From NCBI GenBank assembly GCA_002245135.1, contig NGBS01000609.1, positions 1-64,000 of the forward strand: a stretch of DNA of 64,000 nucleotides. Direction: 5' to 3'. The notes under the pieces were generated by a model. That model saw only the letters and a list, made by a program, of their open reading frames with translations. It ran no database searches and was not told the origin of the DNA. The position numbers and the translations under genes were made by a program. Source of the stretch: Proteromonas lacertae. Lineage: Eukaryota > Sar > Bigyra > Opalinata > Proteromonadidae. How positions within the stretch are numbered: position 1 is the stretch's first letter; each line of letters begins with the position of its first letter. Shown here one piece after another: positions 62,801 through 64,000 of this stretch.

Positions 62801-63010
62801 ATACACTAAAAAACATTTTTGATAATTAAATTCAATTCCATTCTTAATATTACTCTTCATCTCACAATAAATCCGAATGAAGCAATCTCGGACTAGAAGG
62901 AATGGACTATCACAACTAAAGAATGCTTTGTCATTAATAATTTGCTTTTCAAGTTTTATTTTTCCTATTCCATCAAAATCAAAGTCGATAACACTAGTTG
63001 ATATTTCCAT
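59865..63010 (-). CDS. Shortened CR-type gene, copy C
   Basis: Start at ATG 63010 (MEISTSVIDF); the frame reaches 63082 but the extra residues derive from the conserved upstream sequence. One intron (61700-61728) joins the two halves. NTPase 1 has Walker A VYGNRGIGKT and Walker B-like IVISDN. After residue about 270 the sequence jumps (MDAKKEMKRYTANTTF) straight to the part that follows the coiled coil in copies A and B, so the REase-like and coiled-coil domains and nearly all 16-residue repeats are absent. NTPase 2 (LLRGNPGCGKTS) and the C-terminal domain follow. A missing G near 59881 ends the protein early (EVYERILF) compared with copy B. It could be an ancestral short form or a deletion derivative. 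Confidence 0.8.
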
Positions 63011-63189
63011 AACTGAAGAAGGAAAGTTTGTAATAAGGAAATAAATGAGATTTGAAAATAATAACCGTTTCAATAAACACAAACTATATCAAGCTTTTGA
63101 ATATAAAACATTAAAATAGAAAGAAATGCTACTTCATTCGAGAAATAAATAGAAATATATAAAACATAAACAAAATAAAAAGTAATCAA

Positions 63190-64000
63190 TTATTTCTTCT
63201 GAATACTAAACAGACGAACTGCACTATCACCTCCACCAATCGCTAATAAACTTGGATCACTAGGAGAAAAATCTAAACTAAACACTCCTCGAGTTAAACC
63301 AGATATTGTTCCTATCAATTCATTTTTATTATCATGATCAAATATTTTTGTTTCATTTGAGCCACTACCACCAGCTGCAAATAAACAATCTTTACCTTTA
63401 CTGAATTCAGCTGTATATAATAAACAAGGTTCACCTTTATAACCACTCTGAAACCAAGGAACTGTTTCAATTAATTTGCCACTTGGATAATCCCATATCT
63501 GTAATTGTTCATCAGGTCGCCAAGAACCAGTTAAGATTTGATTATCTCGAATATCAACAGAATCTCCTGATATATGAGGTCCATAGAAACTTTGAACAGA
63601 TTCTTCCACTCTTAAATCCCAAATTTGTACAGTATTATCCCAGCCACCACTTATTAACACATTCTTATCGGTTGGATGGAATTTTAACGAAAATACACGG
63701 TTTGAATGTCCTGGTGCTGCTTTACCATAGCCTCCAGATAAGGTACTGATTAAAGCTTTACTAGACTCATCATATAATCTGACTTTATAGTCTTTACCTG
63801 CTGCTGCAAATACTTCACCATCTGGTCTATAATCTACACAAAGTAAGGGATTCTCTTTATCTGTTATAGTGTTTAAACATTTTCCTGAAGTTAAATGCCA
63901 ATGTTGAACATTACCGTCAGAATCTATTGTTTTTATATGAATTTATAAATATACCAACTGATAATAAAACATTCTTTGTTTTTGCACGACTGCCTTCAGG
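63190..64000 (-). CDS. WD40 repeat protein, 5' end outside window
   Basis: The gene runs off the right edge; a 31-base intron (GTATAT...AATAG) sits near 63930-63961. At least five WD40 blades are readable: GNVQHWHLTSGK, YKVRLYDESSK, ISGGWDNTVQIWDLR, LTGSWRPDEQLQIWDYPSGK, TKIFDHDNK and SAVRLFSIQKK at the end. The segment FYGPHISGDSVDI followed by LTGSW is reminiscent of a conserved uncharacterised WD40 protein found in several eukaryotes. A propeller scaffold for protein interactions is expected. Convergent or tandem partners are not visible within the window. Confidence 0.85.

Noticed and set aside
1-64000. tRNA, rRNA or CRISPR arrays
   Set aside because: I saw no cloverleaf with conserved A and B boxes, no rRNA sequence and no regularly spaced direct repeats with unique spacers.

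Overview
The window is nuclear DNA from a very AT-rich eukaryote. Housekeeping genes are split by many very small introns, mostly 23-45 bases, that begin with GTATA-like donors and end in TAG. TAA, TAG and TGA all end real genes, so the standard code fits. I cannot name the species; an AT-rich protist or an early-diverging fungus would fit. All gene joins below were made by eye from open frames and GT...AG boundaries.

Layout. 1-2.45 kb: four short intronless genes on the minus strand (one zinc-finger protein, one membrane protein), followed by an inverted repeat. 2.6-12.1 kb: spliced conserved genes: an unknown tail-hydrophobic protein, a 972-residue leucine-rich-repeat protein, a NOL12/RRP17 nucleolar protein, CDP-diacylglycerol synthase, a KAR5/GEX1-type nuclear-fusion protein and the U4/U6.U5 snRNP 27 kDa protein. 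12.2-16.2 kb: an acyltransferase-3/SGNH protein broken by one frameshift and two unknown proteins. 16.6-25.7 kb: one large VPS13 lipid-transfer gene.

26.1-45.8 kb is a giant inverted duplication. Two arms of about 6.2 kb, each carrying the same huge gene, face each other across a 7.3 kb spacer. Once introns are recognised, several apparent ORFs become one gene of roughly 1,900 codons: P-loop NTPase, restriction-endonuclease-like domain of Crinkler/RHS (CR) type, coiled coil, a run of about 16-residue repeats, then a second P-loop NTPase. A third, shortened copy lies at 59.9-63.0 kb. The copies are nearly identical over long blocks but differ sharply in short patches, which suggests diversification by conversion or selection.

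The spacer (32.6-38.9 kb) holds a virus-like element. It has 21-base terminal inverted repeats, two inverted copies of a MITE-like repeat, and three minus-strand ORFs in one frame separated by only two stop codons. The last encodes an adenain-like (C5) cysteine protease of the kind found in Polinton/Maverick elements and adenoviruses.

45.6-64 kb: a secreted GH29 alpha-L-fucosidase (its 3' end is copied at the far edge of the left arm), a LicD/fukutin-like membrane protein, a very large coiled-coil protein (its 5' end is copied beside the spacer element), the third CR gene and a partial WD40 gene. The picture is a conserved gene landscape invaded and rearranged by a CR gene family and a Polinton-like element, with junction fragments that record the order of events.
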